The position numbers and the translations under genes are program-made. This document shows positions 33,774-45,150 of a stretch of 64,000 bases of DNA, one piece after another. Under the pieces are notes generated by a model that ran no database searches, was not told where the DNA came from, and was given only the letters and a program-made list of their open reading frames with translations. This stretch comes from Planoprotostelium fungivorum. Its lineage: Eukaryota; Evosea; Variosea; Cavosteliida; Cavosteliaceae. Positions within the stretch are counted from its first letter, which is position 1, and every line of letters begins with the position of its first letter. The stretch is from contig MDYQ01000152.1 in assembly GCA_003024175.1 (NCBI GenBank), forward strand, positions 1 to 64,000, given 5' to 3'.

Positions 33774-36700
33774 TTATATTCTCTTTAGTCTCTGCTTGAT
33801 CTCCAGAAACGAAGGCCTCTTGGGTGGATCGTTGTGAAGACAATCTTTGATCAGCACCGCGAGCGAAGTCGGACAATCTTCAGCCAAAACGGGTCTCAAT
33901 CCTCTGTGTGCGACACCATGTGTGATCTAATTCAAGTCAACTCGTCTCCTTTCGATATCGATGTACCTCTTCCATGGTCTCTTCTACACCATCGTACGCC
34001 GGCCGCTCGTTGTACAATTCGATGAGAAAAATACCGAAACTGAAGGCATCCGACTTCTCCGACCATCGATTCTGCAGTATGACCTGTCGTACAGTTTGTC
34101 AGGGGGAGACGAGACGGATTTAGGGTTTAATACCTCGGGGGCCATGTGGCTCGGTGTGCCGATTTTTGTCATGCAGTTGGAGGCAGTGACGGGCCTGATC
34201 CTGGACACACCGAAATCGGCCACCTTACACCTCCATCTGCGGTCGACCTGTCGATGAGGTCACGTGACGTCACGTGATGACATCAAACTCACCAGTAGAT
34301 TGCTGCTCTTCAGATCTCTGTGTAAGATGGGTGGCTTGCAGTTGTGGAGGTAAGAGACGCCCCTGGCAGCGTCTGATGCCAATCTGCACTTTAGATTGAA
34401 ACTGATCTTCTCTTCTTTCTGCATCAGGTCACGGATGGAACCAAAGTCCATGAATTCGGAGAGGAGCATGACATCTCCGTTGCTGGATATAGAGGCACCC
34501 AAGAAACGTAAGATGTTCGGATGATCCATTGCACTGTGTCATCGTCAGACTGTTCGAACATCGCGCGACCGTCATTTTAAAATTTGAATTTCGTTTCAAA
34601 GCTTTGCAAGACATTTCTCCTCACCTCATCAGTCTGATCTCGTTGTAATATTCCTCCCTGAATCGATGTGTCACCTGTTCAAGGATGAGAAGATGGAATC
34701 GTCTGATGACTACGAATCACTTGTGAAGGTTTGAAGGCCATCTTCTTTACGGCAATCTCTCTTCCCTTGTATTGTCCTTTCATCACGTCTCCAGCTGTTC
34801 CAGATGCGATGGTCTCTCCCAATTGAATGTCACTCGCTTCGATCTTCACCACACTCGCTTCTGTTTCTCTCACTGATAAAGAGTGAATCACTACATAGCA
34901 TTCGAAATGTCAAGTTGAAAGGAACAATGAAATATCGAACGAGAAGATGTAGGTAGAATGAATGGATGATCACCTCTCTCTCTCGTGGGTGGTCGGTTGT
35001 AGACCATCGAATTATCTTGAGAAGTATCGTAGTTGGGGATCTCCATGTAGGGATTTCTGTTTCGGCGATAGCGATAGATGAGATAACCCAAGACTGCGAT
35101 AACTATGATGCTGCTGCCCAACAAGATGAACATGGTCAAATAAAATTTGAATGCAGAATCTGGCGTTCGATTCAGACGGAAAGAGGAAAATGTCTGCGAT
35201 TCTCTTCTCTCTTCAAGAAGGTGAAATGGGTTTGAATTCTCACCATCGTGATCGGCGATTAGAACAGTCGAGGGCTGAGCCACGTGCACCGCTCTGACCT
35301 GCCCCACCCTGTTTTCGTTTCAATTGGGTGGAATCAGAATTCCAAAATCAATGAAGATACAGAGAAATCAAATAATAGAACAAAATCAAATATAATAGAT
35401 GGATCGAATCACCATTGCGTGACAGAGGATGATAGAGGAAACCAAGTCTGATCGCTGATGCTGAATTCAACCACGTTCGTGCTTTTAACACTTCCCGCGG
35501 TAGAGAAAGCTCCCACCACAACGAGGACGTTATTGTTGGGATGATATCCAATGTCATACACCGCAGGCTGGAAATCAGAAGCGACGACACCTGATCGAAC
35601 GTCAATCGACGATGTACATCGATGAAAGAGCCTCAAATCACGATTGACATCGAATGGCTCACCTTGATCTAACGATTGTGGGTCTCTCAATCCGTTCGTG
35701 AGATTAACAATGTTGTTCACCGTCACTTCATCGACTTGGTCAAAAATGCCGCCCACCAAGAGTGAATCGTTGAACGAGAGGAGCGTGAAGACAGCCGTTT
35801 TCGTCGGATCTCTCGAAGTGAAACGATAGGATCTGATTGGCCGGTTAAATACAAATTGAACCCTAAATCCCATCACCTCTGTGAAAATTCGGTGGAATTG
35901 ATGTCGTACGAGACGAAGTGATCGTGATTAAGTCTTGAAGTATTGAACGTGAATCGGCCACCTAAACATCGAATCAGTAAAATTTCCTCCGATTTCCTCT
36001 CACCGATGAACAACGTCCAATCTTGCAAGGATAGAGCATACACTTCCCCGTAGATATAACTTGGCTCGTTGTAGACTGATTTCCACTCTTCCTCCTCGAT
36101 CGACCACACGATCAAATTGGGTGATTTGATTCCTTGAGTCTTTCAGCTCTCACCGATGTAGATCACTCACCCGATACCGATCGAAAGCTACCTCCCACGT
36201 ACACGTAGTCTCCTTTTGCTTCGATTGTATAGACAGTGTTGTTGCTGCCGCACACTCCATCCACGCCAGACTGCATCGTCTCCCAGCGGCTCTCGTTTAA
36301 ATTGTACCGGGCGATGGAGTTTAACGTTTTACCTCCATCCAAGCTCGAATTGAAGAAACCACCGACGTAGAGGTAATTGCGGTAGACCTTTACGGTGTAG
36401 ACTTTACCGTTGCTGATGCCACCACCGAGGTGAAGCCAAGCGGTGCCGTTCCACTGAGCAACGTTGTTGTAATGATTGTCTCCCACGACTTCGAATTGTC
36501 CTCCTACGTAGATGTCGTCTGTGAAGATTCAGTGAACGGTCCGGGTAAACGGATGAATCCGGAAGAAAGTTCATCCGACGTACGGACCTCCTTCAGAATC
36601 CATGGAGGTTAGTCTACCGTAGTCCAAGAAAGAATCGGATATCTGATCGAAGAGAAATTTCCAAGAGTTCAACTTTGTCGATCTCACGAGACAAGTCATA

Positions 36701-38856
36701 CCGCTCCCGTAGCTGATGACTCCATCTACACTCTGCCAGAGTCACTGAGATAGCCTTGTACAGAGGACGGTGGAATATTTACCTGAGATGATGCCACGGC
36801 GATGATGTCTCCTCTTTCAACAACGGCGGATGCGTGGACTAGAGCGTTGCGAGGCAGAGAAGAAGAATCTAAATCAGAAAATTGATGACTGACGACATCG
36901 TAGCTGTTTCGATATTGAGCGAAATGAGTGGGATGGGTGAAATGATAACACGTAAAATGATCATTATATTTCACCTCGCGAAACTGTTTGTGGTCATGTT
37001 GGTGGAAGTACCGTTGTTCATCACGGTGACGGTGTCAAATCGTCCGGAGAAGTAGATAACAGACGAGAAGACCTGTTTATATCAATCGATCGTGTGGATA
37101 TCTATCAGTGGATATCTATCAGTGTATGATGCTCACATTGATGTCTCGAATGATGGCCAAGTTGACATCGATGCAAGAGAGGGACGTCTGATATACCTAA
37201 TCACTTCAGAATTTCTTCAAAATTACACCCTCACTGTCATAGGACTGAAGATCTCATTGTAATCGTATATGGCCAGGTTCATGATGTCGGAATATTGATG
37301 TTTGAATTTACCACCCATGATCACCCAATTGGAGCCGTTCACTTGCATGAAATCGATGTCATAGATTCCATTGTCATCTTGATCAAGTGAGTCTGAATCT
37401 ATCCATCTGTCATCACGTGATGATTCTCACTTCGAAATAAGAGGGGTAGACCGGCGACGTCGACAAAAGAAGATTGACCGTCCATTTCTCTGTAGACGGC
37501 CAGACCATGAACGGATCGGACGGATTCACCCATCACTGATTTCCAGATGCCACCAAGAAAGACCTGATAGATATGAGTCACGCATCACATCGATCGATCA
37601 TGATCGTCCCATCGTGTGGGTCGTGTGACGAATGAAATGATAGAATCCATCAGTTCACTTGTTGGGTGTACGGATCGATATCGATGACACGATATACTGT
37701 GGCGGATTTCTCTATTGCGTGTTCCATCTCTCTCCAAGCACCGAGTGTATCGTTCCACCTATCCATCTGTTGAGTCACAAGTGCACGATTCGAATGTGTA
37801 GACGAAATATTTTGAAGTGGAGAAGAAGTCATGCTCATCACGATCACGGTGAACATCAACGATCATCATCAAGATCGTAGATCACGTGATTCGTAATAAG
37901 ATATCTATCAGACGTGCACTAGACTCACATTGCGACGAAGGGGTTCGTTTTACCAGTAGTTCCATCGATGGCAGTGCCGGCTGCCCAAATGATCGCACCG
38001 TTGGATCCGTCTGTAGCCACCGCGATGGAAGAGTAAGATCGACCAGCGGGAGCTAACTCTCCGATCTTACTCCTCCACTGTTGTGTTTTCGTGTTGAATC
38101 GTGCGATTCCATAAGAATTAACGACCTGCAGAGATCAACAGGAGTCATGTGATGGATGATATGATGAAGCACCAATGAATGTAAAAATTTGATCATCATA
38201 CGTTCTCAATTTTGTTGATTTCGTTCAATCGATAGATTTTGGGATGTTTTTGAACGTATTCTCTTATATATGTGCAAAGACAGATGAATATTCTACATGA
38301 AAGACCTCGATCTCACCTTTCCATCGCAGTTGACTGCACTGTCAAATTTTCCTGCCACAAAGACTTCCGCTCCCAGCGCGTCGATGCTCAGGACCTCACC
38401 AAATACTCCACCGCAAAGAGATGTCCATGTATCATCATACGTATCGTAACGAACGACAGAATTGGCTTTACTTCCCCTGACCTCTCGGTATTTTCCTGTC
38501 GATTGTATAAGAGAATGAAGTGAAATTGATTGTGACAATCACCTGCAACATAGATGTACCTGTCTGTAGCGTGAATGTGAGAGACGTCTCCAATGGATTC
38601 GGGAACTTCGTCGATGAATGGAGTCAACGTTCGGTCTTGATACACGGACAATGCACTGACGCTCTTATTTTTTCCCAGTTGAGCATGAAAGTCTCCTACC
38701 ACATAGACTTTGGTTCGATTCTGCGATTGACTATCATCTCCCTGACAGTCTGTTCAGTTGATGAAGAAGAGGGGACAGACATCTCACGCTGACAGAACAC
38801 AAAAGGATCGTAAACAAGAATAGACAGATGGAGGGCCGCAATGGTGGCCTTTGCAT
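33774..38856 (-). CDS. Receptor-like protein kinase with beta-propeller ectodomain (TKL group)
   Basis: A transmembrane signalling kinase. The start at 38856 gives a clean signal peptide, MQRPPLRPSICLFLFTILLC, and splices to GDDSQSQNRTKVYVVGDFHA. The ectodomain (38.7-35.4 kb) is a run of blade-like repeats with the hallmark (I/V/L)YV(G/A)G.F: IYVAGD, VFVAGKF, LYVGGFF, VYVGGSF, LLVGGIF, VVVGAF. Each is followed by a Trp-containing strand (WNGTAWLHLGGG), as in Rax2-like or kelch-like propellers. One membrane helix follows (MFILLGSSIIVIAVLGYLIY, about 35205-35145) with a basic stop-transfer. The kinase has the Gly-rich loop GETIASGTAGDVMKG, Lys in IAVKKM, HRDLKSSNLLV, DFG in ADFGVSRI, GTPSHMAPEV and SDAFSFGIFL, all intact, so it should be active. 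It ends RPSFLEIKQRLKRI at 33774. Ser/Thr specificity is inferred from HRDLKSSN. Confidence 0.9.
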
Positions 38857-38962
38857 CGGGATAAGAATGCCAAATTTTCTTTTCCACCCCTATTCCGAAC
38901 ATTACAACGTAGTAATTCAAATTTCTGTTTCTACAATTCACACAATTCATCACTCAAACATC
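38857..38962. promoter_or_regulatory. Shared divergent 5' region of 106 bp
   Basis: Only 106 bp separate the start codons of the receptor kinase (minus) and the F-box/ankyrin gene (plus), so both promoters must lie here or inside the genes. The half next to the F-box gene, from 'ttctgtttctacaattcac' onward, is nearly identical to the sequence upstream of the 45 kb member and partly to the 33 kb one. It therefore came with the duplicated gene. No core promoter motif is recognised. Confidence 0.5.
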
Positions 38963-40769
38963 ATGCAACAACACCTGCCTGACGAACTATGGATTGACGT
39001 CCTCTCCTTCTTGCCTCTTGCCGATCTCTGTGCTCCTTGTTTCACTTCCACAACTCTCCGAGATGAAGCTTGCCGTCTCATCCACTCTCGGCTGCTCTAT
39101 CCCAACTACTGGTGGCGTCACAACAAACAGCTACCAGTGCACAATATGGAGATCGCTGAGTGGTGGCTGTCGAACGTCAGAGAGCCAACGAAACTCGAAG
39201 TCTTGGCTGCAGCACGAACAGATCAGGTCGAACTCGTTGATCTGTTGGGATGGGATGACACACATCTCTCTGCTCGACATCGAAACATGACGAGATTCCA
39301 ACCCGGTCTTTCATGGTGGAACTGGGCGGATATATTGAGAGCAGCCATGGCTCAAGGAAGCAAGAGAATCATCCTGGCCTGTCACAAGCGGGGTTATCTG
39401 ACTGGTGAAAGCCGATATTCCTCCAAGTCTTTGCCACCGTTAGAGAAAGAGAGAACTCTCGATGTAGTTCGATGGATATTTCAGATGCCTGTAGAGGATC
39501 TACCTTCGCTCGACGATTTCTTCACGGTGGGGCATCAAAGATCCATAGCCTATGAGTTGGCATCGAATGGAAAGAAGGATGTGATCATGATGCTCAAGCA
39601 ACAAGGGTTGATCAAGCCCGAGATGGGCACTAGGATGTGAGTGCAACGTTGCAATAGCGTCACTGAAGGTGATAGGTATCAGGGAGCAGGAGAGGCAGGA
39701 AGCATGGACATGATCAGATGGCTGGTGAGTGTACAACAGAGAAAGAGGTGACATGAGACAGGAGGACAACGAGATACCGCACCTTCCTCAAGGTATGTCT
39801 TTGAATCAATTTGTGGGCTCTATGGATACATTTCGATGGGGCTTAGAGGTGAAGTGTAAGAAATTGATGCCAATATTCATTATATCATAGCATTGTCCTC
39901 AAAGACCGACGTTCAACTATAAAGCTTCGTATGAAGCAGCCCTGCTTTCTGGTTGTACGGAGGTGAACTATTCGTTCCGCAGTGTTACGACTGAACGCAC
40001 AAGGTCATGGATTATTGCTCGAATAAATTCAGTGTCTCTCCCGAACATTGCGACTTTCATCCCAACGCTGATACAAGATTCGAGGTGAACAGATCTTTTG
40101 TCAGGATGACCACTCGATGCGAGAACTTGAACAGTTGAAGATGATCAGGTCTTACAGTCAGCCATCGATCACAAGTACCTCACGAGAGATACTCGATTCT
40201 ACTTGGCCTTATATCTCACAGTACATTACCTTCCCATCATTCAGTGGATGCACGAGAGACAAGTCTTACACCCTGATTTGTCAGTGAACCATGTTACAAT
40301 GATCGCTGATCTGTTTCAGTTGTTACAACGCGGCTACGGAGGATGCACTTGAGATTGTACAGTGGGCAAATAGCGTGGGTTATCGTATCAAAGATTCGGT
40401 GATGGACAGGATGATGGCGTGGGGATCCATCGAGTTGATCGAATGGTTGATGACGAGTGATGGGATCGATCGCACGACACACTGTGACATTTTGCAGCGT
40501 ACGATAAGAGTGACGAGCAAGTATACACAGCGTTGATCGAGCAGAGGCATCTGTGTAGTCGCCCGGGTAGGATTGTGCATAACATCGATGTGCTGGAGTG
40601 GCTGCTGCAGAGAAGGTGGAAGAAGAGTGAAGCAGAAGTGCAGAAGTGGTTCGACAGAGAGTATGAGGACATAACGAAAGAATGGCTGGAGCATCTGTGG
40701 GAATATGGAATGGATGAGGAGAGGGGACAGAAGCGAAAGAAAGGAGAAGAGGAGGAAGAAGATGAATAG
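38963..40769 (+). CDS. F-box protein with ankyrin-like repeats, intact member B
   Basis: Eight exons (38963-39636, 39676-39724, 39762-39848, 39891-39962, 40004-40084, 40149-40279, 40320-40456, 40498-40769) sum to 1,503 nt, giving 500 residues, with every GT-AG phase matching. The N-terminus QQHLPDELWIDVLSFLPLAD starts an F-box of about 40 residues. After it come degenerate ankyrin-like helix pairs: IAEWWLSNVREPTKLEVLAA, VELVDLLGWDDTHL, SKRIILACHKRGYL, VIMMLKQQGLIKPEM, SMDMIRWL, LEIVQWANSVGY and VLEWLLQRRW. The tail is highly charged (KKSEAEVQKWFDREYEDITK, then a Glu/Lys-rich end). F-box proteins of this type recruit targets to SCF ubiquitin ligases; the target is unknown. The apparent stop after TRM at 39638 is an intron donor, so reading exon 1 alone would truncate the protein. 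Confidence 0.9.
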
Positions 40770-40826
40770 AATCGGTGGAAGTCATTCGAGTGTCTGGTCG
40801 GCGCTGGATACGTAGTGCTTGTTATC

Positions 40827-40862
40827 ATTTGATTTGGTTTTTCTGGTTGGTGTCCATGCATA
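40827..40862 (-). mobile_element. Truncated MITE end
   Basis: The terminal inverted repeat 'gatttggtttttctggttgg' plus 'tgtccatgca' is present in reverse orientation, with the target base run 'attt' just before it (40827-40830). Both the flank and the position relative to the gene match the MITE at 31411-31548, so this is the same insertion carried along by gene duplication. The rest of the element is gone after about 40862. Confidence 0.75.
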
Positions 40863-41181
40863 CCTTCACGACACCGACATCACATCCCGAAAGAACTCTA
40901 TCTGGATCATAACCTGCGTTTGGACCTTTAATCGACAGGCACTGCGATTGCTTTGAGAAAAAATTTAATACTATCGATTGAATTTAAAAATAGGCTCATC
41001 GTATCCATTAGGGAGATGAATGGTGTATTTCCTCAGCACACTGGAAAGAGCGACGTTGGCAAACTGATCCCGTCAGATCACGTTGATCGTTCCATCTCAT
41101 CACCTTCTTTCCCAGACAACTCTTGCACCCTTACTGAAAGGAATAAAGGATTCTCTCACTTTTTTCTCTCCCCACACATCA

Positions 41182-42484
41182 TCAACGAAACGAATTGATG
41201 TCACATAGAGAATGGAAGATAAAATTTATGTTTTCTCTGGGCCGATGATCGAGTGGACCCATCGACTGGAGACAACTACGCCATACAAAACTCAGCAGCG
41301 ATGGGATGGCATGTGAATGTGGACCTTCTCTTGGCTGACCCTTGAAGTCTTCGTACCGTGGCTCTCTATCTCCGTACACTCGATCAGCCTGACCTTTCCG
41401 TCAATTTTTTCGGAAATCTCGCCGAAATTTCACCTCCTCTTTCATCTTCTCTTGTACTTGAGGGTGCATAAAGAGGAGGTAGAAGGTGTACATTAGATTG
41501 TGTGCTGTTTTCTCGTGACCAGCGATGAGAAAGAGGAAGGCGTTGCCTGTGATCTCTCTGTCCGCCAAGTTTCCTTCGGCCATGCGAACGAGAGCAGCCA
41601 AGAGATTCTCTTTTACTTAGTCTGTCTACAATTAGCCACATTCTCTCTTCACGTGAGAGGAGAGTGACGATGATTCAGAGGTGAATTCGATGTGATGGAG
41701 AGACACGATATTCTTGATCATGATGGTGATGATGACAGATGATCACCTCTCTCTTCAGATGACTTTTCTTTCTCTCTCGTGATGATATCCGTGAGATATT
41801 GTCCAAATTCATCGTACGCAGTCTTACTCTTTCTGATAGAATCGATGGGTAGCTGGAAGATCAAGTTTGGGATTAATAGAATGGAGAACAGTGAGAATCC
41901 CAATCATCCATCAACATATCTGCCTGTTTGATCGCTTCGATCCACACGAGTCGGTTGTTCTTCTCGGAAAAGGGAGGTGAGACGATCTTTCTGTGTAACT
42001 TCCAATCATCTCCTTCAGTTGTGACGACAGATCGTCCATAGATGTCCACGATAGCATATTGTTCCAGTGGTTTAGGGAAATCGTCACGACGAGCGGTCAC
42101 CTCCGCAATGGCCTCCGGATCCGCCAAGAAATCTGTTTCAATGGGATTATTATGTCAGTAGAAATGGTTCGTACTCCAGAATGGGTGGGGGTTTGAATTC
42201 CAAAGACCAGGCTGCCAGTCTCCCTGTAGGGCTCAAATTTGTTCCTCCAGACGAAATCAGAAGGTCTCCAAACTTGGTGTAACCTCTCGGCAGTGTGTTG
42301 AGTTGATAGAGAAGACTATAAGGTACTATGGGTTCCTACGAATCATCAGCTGTCTCGAATCAATTGACATTCTGTTCACCAGAAATGTTGGAATGGTACA
42401 AGATAGAGACTTGTATCTGTGAAAGATACGAGAGATTTGGAATAATCCCACGAGAGAGATGACACCCACGATCGTCCACAGCAT
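41182..42484 (-). pseudogene. Truncated cytochrome P450
   Basis: P450 monooxygenases use haem to oxidise lipids and foreign compounds at the ER membrane. The N-terminal anchor MLWTIVGVISLVGLFQIS (42484) splices to EPIVPYSLLYQLNTLPRGYT, then YRETGSLVFGIQTPTH, FLADPEAIAEVTARRDDFPK and GRSVVTTEGDDWKLHRKIVS (helix C, W...R). The I-helix reads FLFLIAGHEKTAHNLMYTFY, and RVYGDREPRYEDFK follows. Where the K-helix ExxR should stand only LSFVWRSCLQSMGPLDHRPR is readable, and no haem-binding F..G.R.C.G occurs before the neighbouring duplicated segment. The 3' third is lost, so an active enzyme is impossible from this copy. The break lies next to the truncated MITE that follows F-box gene B, suggesting that the duplicated block replaced the 3' end. 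Confidence 0.8.
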
Positions 42485-42795
42485 GGCGGTGTATTGATCG
42501 TCCTACGGGCAGAAAATTTTTCTTGTTCGTTGTATGTGAAGATTGACAGCAGGGATGCGGTATTTGGCCCGACAGTTATATCGGAACTGACAGCTAAGCA
42601 AACAGCAACTAGTTTGTCGGTGTGAGACACCAAAGTATTTTGCTGTGAAGCTTCCTGTAATGATTTCGCCGTTGGCTACTGTTGAGCAAGCGAAATGCAT
42701 CACAAAGAGACTTGCAGGTATTTAATAAAGCAAGTCTCACAAAAAAGAACGTCGGACAAACATAAAAACAAATAAATGAGATCGACTTTTTTATC
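42485..42795. other. Gap between P450 and glucanase genes
   Basis: About 310 bp. The P450 5' region lies next to 42485 and the glucanase 3' untranslated region next to 42795. Open frames of 60-70 codons cross it but carry no recognisable domain. Confidence 0.5.
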
Positions 42796-44459
42796 TCACA
42801 AGAACAGGGCAAAAACAGCAAGACCGATCGTCAGAGTGGCCGCCGAACCAGTCTGTCCTCTGTCTGTGGTGTCTTGGGGTTGATTTTGTGTCGTTTCAGA
42901 TGAAGAAGTGCTGCGTGTGACCTCCATAGACGAAGAGATGGACGATGATGAGCTGGTTGAAGGAGATGAAGAGGTCGAACTTGTGGACACCGGTGACATT
43001 GATGACGTCGATGATGTTGATGAAGATGTGGTGGAGACCGTTGAAGACGTAGAGCTGGTGGTGGAAGTCGATGGCTTCGCGACTCCGTAACCTTCAAATT
43101 GGCACGCGCCGGGAGTGTTCCAATGGACAGAGTAATAAGAATTCATCAGGTAACTTGTCTTCTGAGCGGCGTTGCAGTAGGAATAAGCACCGTTGGTGAT
43201 GACTTGGCACGCTTGTGAATCGAGAGAGCACAAGTTTCTTCTGATGCTGTTCAAGATCGTCATGTTGAACTGTGCGGGGTCCTCTGAAGAAGTTTTGCAG
43301 TCTAAACTCTGGAACATGGTGTGGCAGTCGTTCGAGGCGATAGTCCCTGGAGGTTGGTAGGTCGATGAAGCGGTGGATCCGGTGTAATGAGACTTGATGG
43401 TGGAGGCTCCATCACACGAGAGAGCGAGCGGGTTGCCGTATTTGAATGTCTTGTGATCGCCAGAGATGATTCCGAACGTCGTCTCTACTTCTCCGGCAGC
43501 ATCATGAGCTTTGTTCGGCTCTGCGATGGCATGAGAAGATGAAAAAACAAATGAAACATTCGATTATTCACCGTCGAATGCCTCGAAGTAAAAGTATTGA
43601 ACGTCATTCTGGTTGCACCAGCAGACAGACTTTTCGAAATAAGTCTTTGCATTCGCCACGCTCGGCACGGCGTCCTCTAAGTTGTAGCCTCCAGAGGGCC
43701 AGCCGATCTCTCCTAGCCAGATCTCCTTGTTCGGTGCCTGTCGTTGAACCCAATCGATGTCTGCAGCGAAACGATTTGTCGCCGCTTCGATGGAATCTCC
43801 CACCCAGAATGGAAAGACATTGATCCTACAAATTTCATGAGGAAGATATTTAGACGTAAGATGGTGCTCACATGACTACGTCGACGACGGCGAGGAGCTC
43901 TGGGGGCGTTAAGATGTCTACGTGAGTGACGGGGATCTTGTTTCCACCCAGATCAGTTCGGATCTTCTTAACTTCTTTCACGGCTTGGACGATGACGGTG
44001 GAATTCAGACCGGTCGTCTTGTTGACGCCGTAGCGGTAGATGTCTTCAGAACCGACAGTGATGGCGAAGATGTGGCCCCAGCCGTAATTCTGAACGATCT
44101 CAACGAGTTCTTCCTTCTCTGCTTCGAAGCGATCCGGTGGTCCTGCCTGGGACACATGAGACGGTAAGGCGGGATTGAGATGAGATCACCTGAAGTCCCA
44201 ACATGACTTTGATGCCGGTGGTGGCTGCTGCCCTCATGACATTATGAGCTCCGTCACATTCGATGAGGTTGTAGATCTTAACAACGTCCGAGAAGGTAGA
44301 GATGAGTTGGATGTCTTGAAGGACGTCAGAGTATTGTGAGCATTTTCCGCTGGGGAGGTAGATACCGTAGTTGATGCCCTTGAGTCTGGCTGCTTCGGAC
44401 AACACGGAGAGGCTCGCAATGACAATAAGGAGGCTGAGAGTGATTTTAAAGACGTTCAT
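42796..44459 (-). CDS. GPI-type secreted beta-1,3-glucanase (GH17) with X8-like domain
   Basis: Hydrolyses or remodels beta-1,3-glucan at the cell surface. Four exons (44459-44190, 44146-43872, 43825-43572, 43520-42796) sum to 1,524 nt, giving 507 residues. Signal peptide MNVFKITLSLLIVIASLSVL, cleaved before ARLKGINYG. GH17 barrel to about residue 330: KGINYGIYLPSGKCSQ, the acid/base region AITVGSEDIYRYG (about residue 120; the family's usual N before E is S here), and the nucleophile in WLGEIGWPSGG (about 222). Then a six-cysteine X8/CBM43-like module ending SYLMNSYYSVHWN...CQFEGYG. A Ser/Thr-rich stalk and a hydrophobic tail (SAATLTIGLAVFALFL) form a GPI-attachment signal. Likely roles are cyst-wall or spore-wall remodelling, or digesting fungal prey; the sequence does not choose between them. 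Confidence 0.92.
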
Positions 44460-45150
44460 GATGGTAATCGGTTTGCGTGGTGCGTGATGTGATGTTGGTT
44501 GTCTTCGTGATTATGATCGACTCAGTTACAACATCATGAAGAACCGGAAAGTGAGGGAAACTTCAGATCGAGCTGGGAATATTCGTTCAGAAGCTGCCTT
44601 CGTGCGGCTTCTCCTCAGGATCAACGTTTTGAGCCGAAGGTCTTCACACACATCGCAGAACGATGTGGAGATTCGACTGAAAATTGGCCATTCTATTGAC
44701 ACTCTGGGATTATTTTCAGCAGTTCCGTCTTCTGTAGGAGAATGGTGTCCGCCGGGGCGACTTCTAGCCTAAGCTTCTGGTCGGTCGTGACGTGCGCCAG
44801 GGATCAGAATACGACCGTGATGCGGACCGTTCTGTCTGCAGAATTATCGATGGTGAGAAGACGACGGGGCATCGATGGACACGATCTCATTTTGATCAAC
44901 ATAAAGACGACCGCGTAATCAATGTTAACTCCCGAGAATTACGTGAAGTCAATGCGTCGAAGTTCAAAATACTACAGTAAACAACAGTCATGTGTGACGT
45001 GGTCTGCACGTGCTGATCTGAGGTATGCTTGTGTGATATCTATACTGAATCTCTCCAAATTATGCTTTGGATCTGATGCAACATCTACTTTATTTCCTGT
45101 ATTCATGGAGTTCTGTTTCTACAATTCACACAATTCATCACTCAAACATC
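44460..45150. other. Gap upstream of glucanase and F-box gene C
   Basis: About 690 bp between divergent genes. The last 40 bp (from 'ttctgtttctacaattcac') are the conserved 5' flank shared with member B. The rest contains only short open frames without recognisable features. Confidence 0.5.

Noticed and set aside
39629-39640. Stop codon after TRM as the natural end of F-box member B (and the same in D, E, F)
   Set aside because: The stop overlaps a GTGAG donor. Splicing there restores phase and continues with conserved exons in all members.
44536-44772. A 78-codon open frame between the glucanase and member C
   Set aside because: No domain or splice partner; likely chance.
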